Shown here in pieces: positions 29,548-41,244 of a DNA stretch of 51,115 bases. Source of the DNA: a candidate division TM6 bacterium GW2011_GWF2_32_72 (lineage in GTDB: Bacteria; Babelota; Babeliae; Babelales; CAIQNR01); contig CAMCVM010000002.1 in NCBI GenBank assembly GCA_945882015.1, forward strand, positions 1-51,115. The letters run 5' to 3'. The notes beneath the pieces are model-generated. The model saw nothing but the letters and a program-made list of their open reading frames with translations. It ran no database searches and was not told the DNA's origin. A program made the translations under genes and the position numbers. Numbering within the stretch: the first letter of the stretch is position 1; each line of letters starts with the position of its first letter.

Positions 29548-30171
29548 ATGAAAAAACTAACACTCTTAATTTTATATTGTTTACATTTTTGGAGTTTTTT
29601 TTCTTGCGAGCAAAATGGATTAAATCTTTCTGCTGATGTCGATCTTTCTGCTGATGTCGATCTTTTTGCTGATCTCGATCTTTTTGCTGATCTCGATCCT
29701 TACGCTTTAAATGGAAAAGCTCTTGTATCTAACAGCGAAATGCCTCTTTTGCCAGAGCCGGCAAACCCAATAAATCTTGCCCCTATTACAGCTATTATGT
29801 ATTTGAAAGAAGACACTCAAGATACTAAACAGTTTGCCTGCCAACATTGCACAAGAATCTACAAACAAAAAGCAGGCTTAACAGCTCATATAAAAAAAGA
29901 ACATAGTACTGAAAGCAATTATCATCGAACATGGATATGCCATAAATGTCACAGCCAACACACAACAGTTTTTGATTTAAAATCTCATCAAAGAACTGTC
30001 CACCAAAAAGTATTTCGGTTCAGGTGTCCCCATTACAAAACATGCAAGTACATTTGTGCTCATATGGGAGACTTAAATAAGCACGCATCAAGAGGGCCAA
30101 GAGATATTTATGATAAACATATAGGGAAACCTGACTGGAAAAATATAGAAAATGAAGAAGGATGGTCTTAA
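29548..30171 (+). CDS. Exported C2H2 zinc-finger protein
   Basis: Signal peptide MKKLTLLILYCLHFWSFFSC; FACQHCTRIYKQKAGLTAHIKKEH, WICHKCHSQHTTVFDLKSHQRTVH, FRCPHYKTCKYICAHMGDLNKH. Confidence 0.85.
   Translation: MKKLTLLILYCLHFWSFFSCEQNGLNLSADVDLSADVDLFADLDLFADLDPYALNGKALVSNSEMPLLPEPANPINLAPITAIMYLKEDTQDTKQFACQHCTRIYKQKAGLTAHIKKEHSTESNYHRTWICHKCHSQHTTVFDLKSHQRTVHQKVFRFRCPHYKTCKYICAHMGDLNKHASRGPRDIYDKHIGKPDWKNIENEEGWS
29626..29697 (+). repeat. 18-bp x 4 in-frame tandem repeat (LSADVD/LFADLD)
   Basis: CTTTCTGCTGATGTCGAT x2 then CTTTTTGCTGATCTCGAT x2. Confidence 0.95.
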
Positions 30172-30180
30172 AGTTAATTC

Positions 30181-32727
30181 CTACAGGCTTTTCATTCTGT
30201 TTTTCATTTTAGTATAAAAATTATAATCGTTAGTTGTTAAAGTTTTTGTGGCTGCGTCAATCTTGTTCTCTTGTCCTAAAACAATACTTTCTGGTTTTAA
30301 AAGGGTTCGGTAACTGTCTTTAAGTTCTGACCATAAATATTGTTTTACCCAATTGCGACCAAAAAGAGCTTGTTTGCAATATGTTTTATAATTTTTTACA
30401 ACATCAAGCATTGCAGCTTTTACCAAATCAAGGTCGCAATCATATTGAAATCCAAGAGGTTCTGAAAATTCTTGATAAACTGCATTGACTGCTTGTGTTG
30501 ATGGAACACTAATAACACAACCTGAGTCACAAATAGTTTTTTGAGCAGTATTATTGGCGACAATTGTTGGAATTCCTAAAGCCATTGCTTCTCGTGGAGT
30601 GTTTGAAAAACCTTCACCCATAGAAAGAGAAAGATAACAGTCAATCCCTTTAAAATAATCTAGGTATTGCTGTTCAGTCATAATATCAGTGGTGATAATG
30701 ACATTTGTAAGTCCCAGTCTTGCAACCATTTCTTGCGGTGACTCTTCTGGGGTTGGTAACTGTTTAAAAAAGTCTCCAATCGAATGATGATTGGTAGTTG
30801 TATCTAACCGTTCAAAAAGACGATCTAACCCTTGGCCAATAGTGTCTAAACTAAAATTAGTCATGGTCATTTTTTTAGTATGAATTTTTAAACAATAATC
30901 TTGATTATTCCCATAAAGATCTGCAAAAGCTTGAATTACTTTTTTAAGATTTTTTCGTGGACTATTAGTTGCAATAACACCAAAAGTGAATCTATCATGT
31001 GGCTTTTGTCGTAATGGCTCTTCTAAAAACTTTTCAAGATACAGTCCTGTTGGCAAACAAAAAAGAGGAAGCGTAACTCCTGAATTTTTATAAACTTCTA
31101 TATGGTACGGATCTGGAACAATGCAGACATCAAAGTAATCATTCAATCGCTGAACAACCGCTGCCGGAATTGCACTTGATTCAAACATTGAATAAGCAAT
31201 TTTAACCACTTCAGGAGCAACTTTTGTATAGCAACGGTCTTGTAAATAGCCGTTGATTGATTCGATATAAAAAAAGATTGGCGCTCTAAGCAGTTGGTCT
31301 GTCTTTTGTATCTTGTTTTTAATATGATACGGGTCGTCAATATTTGCATATTCATCATATGCTTTATTTTTTTCTTTAGATTGATAAGCAACAAGAGTAA
31401 GGTCGTCCTCAAGGGTATCAATAACCCCATACCCTATTCTTCCAATTCCATCACAAAAGCCAGATGGTGCTGCAAGAGTAACGTCGACCTTTTTTTGTTG
31501 AATCATCTTTTTATATTTTTGATAAACAGCATTATCAGAGGTATAAAGTGTTCTGGTTTTTCCATCAACTCTATCCTGTTTAGACAATTGAACATCTACT
31601 GGATCAAACAGAGCAAGATAGTCATCTTTTAAATTTGACCATAAATATTGGGTAACCCATTGCCTACCTTCTTGAGCTTTTTTAAGATGAGTCTGATAAT
31701 CAGTAGTTACTTGTTCCATTGCCGTAATAACATCTTGCAGATCACAATCATATTGAAGTCCAACGGTTCTTGAAAGTGCTTCATAATAAGCATCAATACT
31801 TTTTGAGCACGCAACCGGAACAGCATATCCAGAACTAACAACTGTTGTGTGTCCTGTGTTATTTGAAACAATGCAAGGAATTCCTCCAGCCATAGCTTCA
31901 CGTGGAGTGTTTGAAAAACCTTCACCAGTTGAAAGTATAACGTAACAATCAAGGCAGGAAATAAAATCTATATATTCTTCTTGTGTAATAGTGTCAGAAG
32001 AAATTTCTATATTGGTAATGCCACGACTTTCAATATATTCTTCCAACGTCTGATCTTCATTAAAAGCATACGAAATGTGCAACTTTAAAAGATAGTCTGG
32101 ATTGTTCCCATACCTTAGAATAAATGCTTCAACCAATTTTCTAAGATTTTTTCTAAAAATATCTTTGCCAACCGATCCGAATATAAAAGGCTTAGAAGCT
32201 TCCGTTTTTTCTGGAAGATCAAGTAGCTGCTCAAGATATAATCCTGTGGCAATACAATAAAGGGGAATCGTAATCCCTGAATTTTTATAAACAGGAATAA
32301 GAAAAGGGTCTGGAACTACAATTACATCAAATTCATTATTTAAAATTTCAACACATTCAGCAGGAAGAGCATCTGACTCAAACATTGAATAGGCAATTTT
32401 AATAGTATCAGGAGCAATATTTTTGTAACAGTTATTAGTCAATAAAGTTACTAATGGGCTGGTGTATAAAAATACATGTGTTGACTGACCTGAAGGAGTA
32501 ATTTGTACTCGTGAACGCAGGTGTGATGGATCATAATAAAAAGAACGGACATTGCCATCTGCCAAACCGATATTTAATGAACTACCTAAATGGTCAAAAA
32601 TACCATAAACAATTCTTCCAAGCCCATCACAAAAATCTAACGTGCCTCCAATCAACAAATCTTTTTTAAAATGAGATTGTAAAGAACTACATACTAAAAA
32701 TGCAGCTAATAAAAGTTTTTTTTTCAT
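30181..32727 (-). CDS. Exported tandem GT-B (family 4-like) glycosyltransferase, two homologous domains
   Basis: Signal peptide MKKKLLLAAFLVCSSLQS; duplicated motifs FCDG(L/I)GRI, KIAYSMFES, GEGFSNTPREAMA(G/L)GIP. Confidence 0.85.
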   Translation of the reverse strand: MKKKLLLAAFLVCSSLQSHFKKDLLIGGTLDFCDGLGRIVYGIFDHLGSSLNIGLADGNVRSFYYDPSHLRSRVQITPSGQSTHVFLYTSPLVTLLTNNCYKNIAPDTIKIAYSMFESDALPAECVEILNNEFDVIVVPDPFLIPVYKNSGITIPLYCIATGLYLEQLLDLPEKTEASKPFIFGSVGKDIFRKNLRKLVEAFILRYGNNPDYLLKLHISYAFNEDQTLEEYIESRGITNIEISSDTITQEEYIDFISCLDCYVILSTGEGFSNTPREAMAGGIPCIVSNNTGHTTVVSSGYAVPVACSKSIDAYYEALSRTVGLQYDCDLQDVITAMEQVTTDYQTHLKKAQEGRQWVTQYLWSNLKDDYLALFDPVDVQLSKQDRVDGKTRTLYTSDNAVYQKYKKMIQQKKVDVTLAAPSGFCDGIGRIGYGVIDTLEDDLTLVAYQSKEKNKAYDEYANIDDPYHIKNKIQKTDQLLRAPIFFYIESINGYLQDRCYTKVAPEVVKIAYSMFESSAIPAAVVQRLNDYFDVCIVPDPYHIEVYKNSGVTLPLFCLPTGLYLEKFLEEPLRQKPHDRFTFGVIATNSPRKNLKKVIQAFADLYGNNQDYCLKIHTKKMTMTNFSLDTIGQGLDRLFERLDTTTNHHSIGDFFKQLPTPEESPQEMVARLGLTNVIITTDIMTEQQYLDYFKGIDCYLSLSMGEGFSNTPREAMALGIPTIVANNTAQKTICDSGCVISVPSTQAVNAVYQEFSEPLGFQYDCDLDLVKAAMLDVVKNYKTYCKQALFGRNWVKQYLWSELKDSYRTLLKPESIVLGQENKIDAATKTLTTNDYNFYTKMKNRMKSL
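30593..30618 (+). repeat. 26-bp perfect direct repeat, copy 1 (in the second GT domain)
   Basis: cgtggagtgtttgaaaaaccttcacc, identical to 31901-31926; offset 1308 bp = 436 codons. Confidence 0.95.
31901..31926 (+). repeat. 26-bp perfect direct repeat, copy 2 (in the first GT domain)
   Basis: Identical to 30593-30618, in frame. Confidence 0.95.
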
Positions 32728-33264
32728 TTATACCTCATAAGAAGTAGCAAGAAATGCCTGGAATAGTTCTATTTGTGGTTGCTGTAATGTTTCGATACAT
32801 TTTTGACGAGCATATGGAGCATTGTGTGCTACATCCCACAAGAAAGAACGTAAATCGTAGAGCAAACTGTTAAACTCTTGTTCAGATAAATTATGTAGGT
32901 ATGCTTTGCCTTGATTACGCGCAAACATTTTTTGGAAAAAAACAACAAGTGCTTTTTTATGGTAAACATTTGCCCACTCAACACACAACTCATCAATAAA
33001 ACGTTTAAAGGTATTTAATTTTTTAAAGCTTGGCAAAGCCTTGTCATGATAAGCTATTCTGTCAGTTAAATTATCTTGTATGTATTGATTGGTGCAAACC
33101 CATAAATCAAAAACTAAGGTTGCAACCGGGCCACCTTGCTCTTTATACATAAAATCAACTTTTGACAAAGGAAAATCTACAAATACATAAGGAGCTCTTG
33201 CAACGATCTCTTGATTAAAAATAGCAGAACCAACTAACAGCAAAAACAGCGCTTTTAATTTCAT
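32728..33264 (-). CDS. Hypothetical exported protein
   Basis: Signal peptide MKLKALFLLLVGSAIFNQEIVARA; directly upstream of the GT gene. Confidence 0.7.
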   Translation of the reverse strand: MKLKALFLLLVGSAIFNQEIVARAPYVFVDFPLSKVDFMYKEQGGPVATLVFDLWVCTNQYIQDNLTDRIAYHDKALPSFKKLNTFKRFIDELCVEWANVYHKKALVVFFQKMFARNQGKAYLHNLSEQEFNSLLYDLRSFLWDVAHNAPYARQKCIETLQQPQIELFQAFLATSYEV

Positions 33265-33350
33265 AAACTAGAATCCTTTCTCATAATAAATTTTATTTTA
33301 AAATTTTAGCCTAAAGCCAGATAAGTCAATTGTCAAATCTTGGCTATTGC

Positions 33351-34940
33351 TTAAAAAGCCCATCCATACGAAAAAGACAAAGAAAAAGCATTGCCAATTT
33401 GATGACTTAATGGACAAAAAGATCCGCGCAACGCAAAGGAATCTGTTTCACGTTTTTTTGTAACTCCAAAAAAAATAGTTGATTGCCATGCAGCTGGTTG
33501 CCTTCCTGCCTGATAATCTAAAATGTTCTTAACTTCCTGTGGTGCCCTTACTGAAGTAAAATATTCTTTTGTTTGGTACCACCATTGCAAACCACACTCT
33601 AAAGACCATACATTACCTAATGTCCGCATCATAATATCCCCTTGAACAATAAAACCAGGAATAACTCCTGTTTTATAACTTTCAGGAAATAACTTTTTGA
33701 GCAACTGTTTACTTAAAAAGTTAATCTGATTTTGAGCTTCTTGCTCTGTTATTCCAAAAACATCAACGGTTGCCACCGCCTCAAGAGCTGCTTTGTCAGG
33801 GATTTGTTTAAAAAACCTTCTTTCATACATCGGCAACTGGAACTCAAGAGCAATTCGATTAATTAACTGAATGTTTCTCATCATAATGGTTAACTCACAA
33901 AAAGGAGCACATCCAAAATGTCTGCCATTACCCAGTGACTGCTCCAACAGAATTGTTGAAAGTCTGTCTAAAACAGCAACTGAAAAATCTATTCCATTTT
34001 GTTTTAACTGGTCATACTGCTGTTCGGCGTAAAGATCTAAAAAGTCAGTATGCAAATCAAGCTTTGTTGTTGGATATTTTTTATTAAAATGATTACCAAT
34101 CAGTCCTTTTTTTATAGCAAATGCTGTTGGCAGCGTAATATCACAACCAATAACACAATAAGAATACGCCCATTGTTTATAAATTTTTGAACATTCAATA
34201 TGTATATCAGAAAAACCGATCTGATCACTTAATAAATGCTTACGCAAAAAAGTTTTAGTATCTTGCCCTTTTGGTTTTTCTGCTGGCCCATGTTCAATAG
34301 TAGATCCTTGCGTAATACGCGGTTTAAAGAGTTCATAGTTTTGTATCGCAGCCCGTTCTTTAAAGTTTAAATAAAAATTTTGTTCTTGATAAACAAAAGG
34401 CAAAAGGCACATAATATTCCAATTGCCATACTCTAACTGTTTTTTAAAAAAAAGATTAAAAGAACGCTGCTGCACTTTAACTGGCTCGAATAAAGAAAGC
34501 ACAGGCGGAATAGCAATATCGGTAAAATTCCGTTCATCTATCATCTCAAGCAGTGCTTCTTGTTTAAGTTTTACATAACTTTTTATAGCACCTTCAGACT
34601 GGGTAAAATAATTTTTACTCATTTGATAATAAAGACACGTTACTCCGTCACCGGCTTGATCAAGCTGTTTTTTGTAAAGACTTATCATGTCCCGTTTTTT
34701 AAGAGGATAGGTAAAAAGATAAAAGGGATCTTTTAACAGCGTTGCGGTTTCTTCAAGCGCAAGATCTTCGAAACTATCTTGAAATAAGCCTCTGGTCTTA
34801 TCTTTTAAAAAGTCCATTTCTCCTGGTTGAAAAACAGGATCTTGACAATAGATAGTTGTTAAAAAAATGAAGCTTATAAGCTTAAAAATACGATACTGCA
34901 AAAAAAACTCTTTAAAGTAAGTAATAATCATGTGTATCAT
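33351..34940 (-). CDS. Hypothetical exported / outer-membrane protein
   Basis: N-terminal hydrophobic segment; C-terminal beta-rich end GNAFSLSFSYGWAF*. Confidence 0.65.
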   Translation of the reverse strand: MIHMIITYFKEFFLQYRIFKLISFIFLTTIYCQDPVFQPGEMDFLKDKTRGLFQDSFEDLALEETATLLKDPFYLFTYPLKKRDMISLYKKQLDQAGDGVTCLYYQMSKNYFTQSEGAIKSYVKLKQEALLEMIDERNFTDIAIPPVLSLFEPVKVQQRSFNLFFKKQLEYGNWNIMCLLPFVYQEQNFYLNFKERAAIQNYELFKPRITQGSTIEHGPAEKPKGQDTKTFLRKHLLSDQIGFSDIHIECSKIYKQWAYSYCVIGCDITLPTAFAIKKGLIGNHFNKKYPTTKLDLHTDFLDLYAEQQYDQLKQNGIDFSVAVLDRLSTILLEQSLGNGRHFGCAPFCELTIMMRNIQLINRIALEFQLPMYERRFFKQIPDKAALEAVATVDVFGITEQEAQNQINFLSKQLLKKLFPESYKTGVIPGFIVQGDIMMRTLGNVWSLECGLQWWYQTKEYFTSVRAPQEVKNILDYQAGRQPAAWQSTIFFGVTKKRETDSFALRGSFCPLSHQIGNAFSLSFSYGWAF

Positions 34941-34971
34941 AGTACTATATTTAGAAAAAAAGGGAGAGTTT

Positions 34972-35508
34972 ATGTTAAAAGCTTTCTGTTTGATTGTTTT
35001 CCTTTTATTAGTACCTTTCAGTTACACCGCCGAACTTATAAGTAAAGAACGGTATGAACTTATTACTGCACTTTTACAAAATAATGCAACAGATATAGGC
35101 CCTTTGTGGCGATGCAATGCCGACACGGCAAGAGGGTATACTATTCTGGTAGTACAATTATTAGATCAGTTTAAAAGTGGAAAAGCTTTTTTAGAAAAAA
35201 ATACAGAGGGTGGACAATTTGCTCCTCAAGAAGGTAAAAAAATACTTGCCCTTGCCCTTGCTTTAAAAGAAGCTGGCTGCTCCCAAATATTTTTTCCCAG
35301 AGAAAAAGATGCTTTAAAAATGGTACTTATTAAACGACTTGATAACTCAAACAACTCTCTTTTAGGTAAAATCTCTGCCACATTATTTGGAGAACCCGAG
35401 ACACCGGACCTGATTATTCATCAACAATGGTTACAAGAATTTCTTGATAAACCAGAAGATCAGATCGAAAATGCTTTGACTGAACTTACGCGAATTTCTT
35501 TAATCTAA
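34972..35508 (+). CDS. Hypothetical exported protein
   Basis: RBS AAAGGGAG before ATG 34972; signal peptide MLKAFCLIVFLLLVPFSYTA. Confidence 0.7.
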   Translation: MLKAFCLIVFLLLVPFSYTAELISKERYELITALLQNNATDIGPLWRCNADTARGYTILVVQLLDQFKSGKAFLEKNTEGGQFAPQEGKKILALALALKEAGCSQIFFPREKDALKMVLIKRLDNSNNSLLGKISATLFGEPETPDLIIHQQWLQEFLDKPEDQIENALTELTRISLI

Positions 35509-35603
35509 AAAACTTTTTTGAGTAAGCTCCATTTGCTAATCCTGATAAAGATTACCATAATTAAAGTATCAATAAAAATTTTATTTTATGTAAAAGGATG
35601 TTT

Positions 35604-35981
35604 ATGAACAGAATTTTGTTGTTGTTTTTTATGCAACTGTTAAATACTCAAAATCTCAATACTGCTTTTTCAACTAAAAGTCCTTTTGCAGAGCAACTTG
35701 ATGATTTAAAAAATTTAGACGTGCTTTTGCCAAAAGAAGTTGCTGCCATTGCTGGTATCTCAGAACAAACTGCGCAGGCTCGAATTAAGGCCTTAGCTTG
35801 TTTAAATCGGTTTGAAAATTGCCCAGAAATTAATGCTTATCTTACCCATATTGATGAACATGCTGCACAAGAAAAGCCTTTAAACAAAGCCCCTTTTAAT
35901 CGAATAATTGCTTATCTAGAAAAAAACCCTGAACCGACAACTGCTCAAGCGCTAGTTGCCATTTTAGAATTGCCGCTTTAA
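35604..35981 (+). CDS. Small exported protein
   Basis: RBS AAAAGG; signal-like MNRILLLFFMQLLNTQNLNTA. Confidence 0.6.
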   Translation: MNRILLLFFMQLLNTQNLNTAFSTKSPFAEQLDDLKNLDVLLPKEVAAIAGISEQTAQARIKALACLNRFENCPEINAYLTHIDEHAAQEKPLNKAPFNRIIAYLEKNPEPTTAQALVAILELPL

Positions 35982-36037
35982 AATGAGCGTACATAAATAC
36001 ATGCAATGCTATTAAAATGTTATTAAAAGGAAATATT

Positions 36038-36646
36038 ATGAATCGAATACAAACTCTTCTGCTTTTAATTATCGGAATTAACACAGCTTCTCCAGCTGGT
36101 CTGCAACGGGAAAAAAATTTACAAGAGCTTGCTAAGTGGGCACTTCTAATAGAAAAATCAGGAGGAGCAGATGCTGCAACAGATTTTGTAGCTCGTGTAA
36201 ACGGTGAAACCTTTGAACAAGCACAACTAAGAAAAGACGCGCTTGACATAATGTTTGCCCACGAAGGACCAGGCTTAAAAGCGCACAGGATAGCAAGAAG
36301 ACATGGACGAATAGAAGGATTGAAGGGTTTTAGAAAACCTGAAGAAGAAATAATGGAGTATATGAAAAAAAACGATGGTAAACATCCATCAAAAAGTTGG
36401 CTTAATCAACATTTATGGATGAGTTATAAGTTATATAACAGGACCTGTGCATTAAAGATAATAAAGCAACACAGCTTACAATCTGAAAGAGCAGCCAAAT
36501 ACTTAGCTGATTATAAAGAGGCTAAGGAAGCCGGTCAACCTATGGGACCTTTTAAACCTCTTCTAGATGAAATTGTTACTTATCTGAAAGAAAACAATAA
36601 CGAAGCTCCATCAAAAGATTGGCTTGATCAACATTTATGGCGATAA
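36038..36646 (+). CDS. Exported protein with duplicated C-terminal motif
   Basis: RBS AAAAGG before ATG 36038; signal MNRIQTLLLLIIGINTASPA; repeats IMEYMKKNDGKHPSKSWLNQHLW and IVTYLKENNNEAPSKDWLDQHLW. Confidence 0.65.
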   Translation: MNRIQTLLLLIIGINTASPAGLQREKNLQELAKWALLIEKSGGADAATDFVARVNGETFEQAQLRKDALDIMFAHEGPGLKAHRIARRHGRIEGLKGFRKPEEEIMEYMKKNDGKHPSKSWLNQHLWMSYKLYNRTCALKIIKQHSLQSERAAKYLADYKEAKEAGQPMGPFKPLLDEIVTYLKENNNEAPSKDWLDQHLWR

Positions 36647-36653
36647 GATAATC

Positions 36654-37235
36654 GTGAACTTAAAATATCTTTTTTACGGCGCGATAGTTGCAACCACTTT
36701 ACAAGTAAAAAGTGCAGAGGGTGAAAATATTAAACCATCTAAACAAGGGCATAGAGAAAAACAAGGTAAAGAGGATGAAGGTATTGAAGAAGATGACTTA
36801 AGAGGGCAAGGCCTCAACGATACTATAAGAGCATTCTGTAATCAGTTAGTTAGTGGAGGTGCTCCTTACTGTGACCAACATGTACAAGAGCCTAGAGAAC
36901 AACAAGATGAAGCTTTTTTAAGCCCTGAAGGACTTGCAAGTCTTCTAGAAACAGTAGCTCAACGAGCTGCTGCTGACCCAGAAAGAGCACAAAGAAGAGA
37001 GTATGCCTTCATAAGGCGAGACAACCTGTATGCTGCACAAGAACAGGCCTGGGAGAATTATAGGGCTGCAGTTGCTCGTCATGTAGAACTTTTAAAGCAT
37101 TTAGAAGCAAAACCTGAAGACGAAAGTACCCAACAACTTATTTATAAAGTAAGAAGAGAATTAAGTCATTTAAATGAGAAGCTCAAAAGTTTAGCACAAG
37201 AAAGCGAAGAGCTTCTAAAAGTTTTGCAAGAGTGA
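36654..37235 (+). CDS. Hypothetical exported protein (GTG start likely)
   Basis: Signal-like MNLKYLFYGAIVATTLQVKSA from GTG 36654; ORF open from 36624. Confidence 0.55.
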   Translation: MNLKYLFYGAIVATTLQVKSAEGENIKPSKQGHREKQGKEDEGIEEDDLRGQGLNDTIRAFCNQLVSGGAPYCDQHVQEPREQQDEAFLSPEGLASLLETVAQRAAADPERAQRREYAFIRRDNLYAAQEQAWENYRAAVARHVELLKHLEAKPEDESTQQLIYKVRRELSHLNEKLKSLAQESEELLKVLQE

Positions 37236-37299
37236 TTAAATGTGCAGCTTTCTTTACAAAAAAGCAACAAATCTTTAGCCTAAGAGTATGAATTATTAA

Positions 37300-38995
<1,696 letters not shown>

Positions 38996-38999
<4 letters not shown>

Positions 39000-40606
39000 T
39001 AAAAAAAGAATTAGGAAGCATTATTGGGGGCTCTTTAACTGATGGCCTTACGATGCGAGTTAATCCTGATATTCCAATAGAAACACTCAAAACTGGTAAA
39101 TTTGTTTCTATTATTGGTAAAGATTTTACTTTTTTTTCTTTAATTACCGATCTTAAACTTGAAGTAACCAATCCTGATATTTTATTGCATCCCCCATTAG
39201 AACACGAAACACTGCTCTTAAATTTTTTAAAACGAAAACATATTTTTGCAACTGCTCAATTAAAGCCGATGGTTATGCTTAATAAAGAGTTTAAAATTGG
39301 ACCGGTAAAAACTATCCCATGCCATTTTGCACAAGTGCATGAAGCACAAAAAAAAGATGTGGCTTTAATTTTTGGCAATGAACAAGACCCATCGCAAAAA
39401 TATTTTAGTATTGGGACTCCCCTTGATATGGACACCCCTGTTTGCATCGACCTTGAAAAATTAACAGAACGGAGCACCGGTATTTTTGGAAAAACAGGAA
39501 CAGGAAAAACATTTTTAACTCGTCTTGTCTTAGCTGGATCAATTCACACTAAAAAAGCAGTTAACCTTATTTTTGATATGCATAGTGAATATGGACTACA
39601 AGCTCGCAAAGAAGGAGCCGGCCACTCATTTGTAAAAGGACTTAAAACGTTATTTTCTGATCGTGTTGCAATTTTTACGCTTGATCCTATTTCTACTCGT
39701 CGACGTGGCGGTTCAGCTGATGTCGAAGTGCAAATCAATTATCAAGATGTCAGCGTTGAAGATATTATTTCATTACAACAAGAGCTCAATTTACATTCAA
39801 CCGCACTTGAAGCTGCGTATTTAATTAGTGCAAAATATCGACAGAATTGGTTGCAAGTACTGTTAGAACAAACTGACATTAAAGAGTTTGCCAATGAAAT
39901 TGGAGCTCACCCTGAATCGGTTGCAGCACTTTATCGAAAATTAAAACGTATTGATCGGTTGCCATTTTTTAAACCACAAACCAATCAAGGCGGCTATACG
40001 CATGATTCTGTTATTGATCAAATGATGGAATATATCGACAAAGGCATTACTATCTGCTTTGAGTTTGGCAATTACACTTCTACCTTTTGCTACCTTTTGA
40101 TTTCAAACATTATTACCCGTCGAATTCATAAAGAATATATTGCAAAAACAGAAAAATTCTTAGGTTCCCAAAAAAAAGAAGACGAGCCGGTTCAACTGAT
40201 GATAACTATTGAAGAAGCACATAAATTTTTAAACCCTGCAGCCGCACGCCAAACTATTTTTGGTACCATTGCCCGTGAAATGCGCAAATATTATGTTTCA
40301 CTCTTGGTGGTTGACCAACGGCCTTCTGGGATTGACCCAGAAATTATTTCGCAATTAGGAACTAAAATTGTTGCACAATTAAGTGACGAAAAAGATATTC
40401 AAGCGGTACTTACCGGTGTGCACAACTCACAAACATTGCGTTCTGTTTTAGCCAGTTTAGACACCAAAAAGCAGGCTTTAATTTTAGGCCACGCTGTTAC
40501 CATGCCTGTTGTGGTACAAACACGTGAATATGACGAACAGTTTTATCGCAGTGTTTCTTTAATTCAAGGTCATGAAATTAAAACATTAGTTAAAGAGCTT
40601 TTTTAA
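38996..40606 (+). CDS. HerA-like (DUF87, HAS-barrel) ATPase
   Basis: GIFGKTGTGKTFLTRLVLAG, LIFDMHSEYG, LMITIEEAHKFLNP, DQRPSGIDPEIISQLGTKIVAQLSDEKD. Confidence 0.93.
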
Positions 40607-40611
40607 GATTT

Positions 40612-41229
40612 TTAATGATGTCCAGAACTGCCTCCATTAAGATTATCAAGCATCATTTGATAAGCAGCCCAAGCTCCAAATAGTGCCCCCCCTATTAAAG
40701 CTAGTGCTTCATTTCTACCAGACTGATTGCTGATCTCAAGATACCATTTATGATTAGCTAGCCTGTTTGCGTCATCTTTTTTACGTTGAGCCTGTCTGTC
40801 TTCTTCTCTTGCACGTCTTAAAGCTGCTAATTCTGCCCTGATGGCTGCTAATCCTGCATCAGTCGATTTAACCTGTTGTTGTAGATTAATTAATAATCCA
40901 CTTTGTGCAGTAACTACTTGCCCTAATAACTCAGTTGATCTTGTGTTTTCACCTGTAGCACTTAGTGTTTGTTGTAATGCTCTCTGGTGTTGGTGATTAA
41001 GTTCAGTTAAAGCAGCAACTCCTGCAAAGGCTTGCGCAACTGCATCGTCTAAAGCTGAAGGAGCAACTGGTGAAGAATCCGAACTGTGTCGATCTGATTC
41101 AGCATTTGTTACAGGTGAAAGTGTAAAATCGTTTGGTGTGGTGGCTAACGGTAATGATTTATTAAAAGACTCTTCTTGTGCATTGAGAGCTGATAAAAAA
41201 CAGAGCCCAAACATAATGTTTTTTTTCAT
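40612..41229 (-). CDS. Hypothetical exported coiled-coil protein with C-terminal hydrophobic segment
   Basis: Signal peptide MKKNIMFGLCFLSALNAQ; coiled-coil heptads; EALALIGGALFGAWAAYQMM. Confidence 0.65.
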   Translation of the reverse strand: MKKNIMFGLCFLSALNAQEESFNKSLPLATTPNDFTLSPVTNAESDRHSSDSSPVAPSALDDAVAQAFAGVAALTELNHQHQRALQQTLSATGENTRSTELLGQVVTAQSGLLINLQQQVKSTDAGLAAIRAELAALRRAREEDRQAQRKKDDANRLANHKWYLEISNQSGRNEALALIGGALFGAWAAYQMMLDNLNGGSSGHH

Positions 41230-41244
41230 CTGTGTTCCTTTTTG

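Noticed and set aside
29626-29697. Tandem repeat considered as a CRISPR array
   Set aside because: No spacers; contiguous 18-bp in-frame units encode LxADxD. No CRISPR array or cas gene seen anywhere in the window
31294-31632. 112-aa plus-strand ORF
   Set aside because: Antisense inside the glycosyltransferase coding sequence; low-complexity hydrophobic shadow ORF
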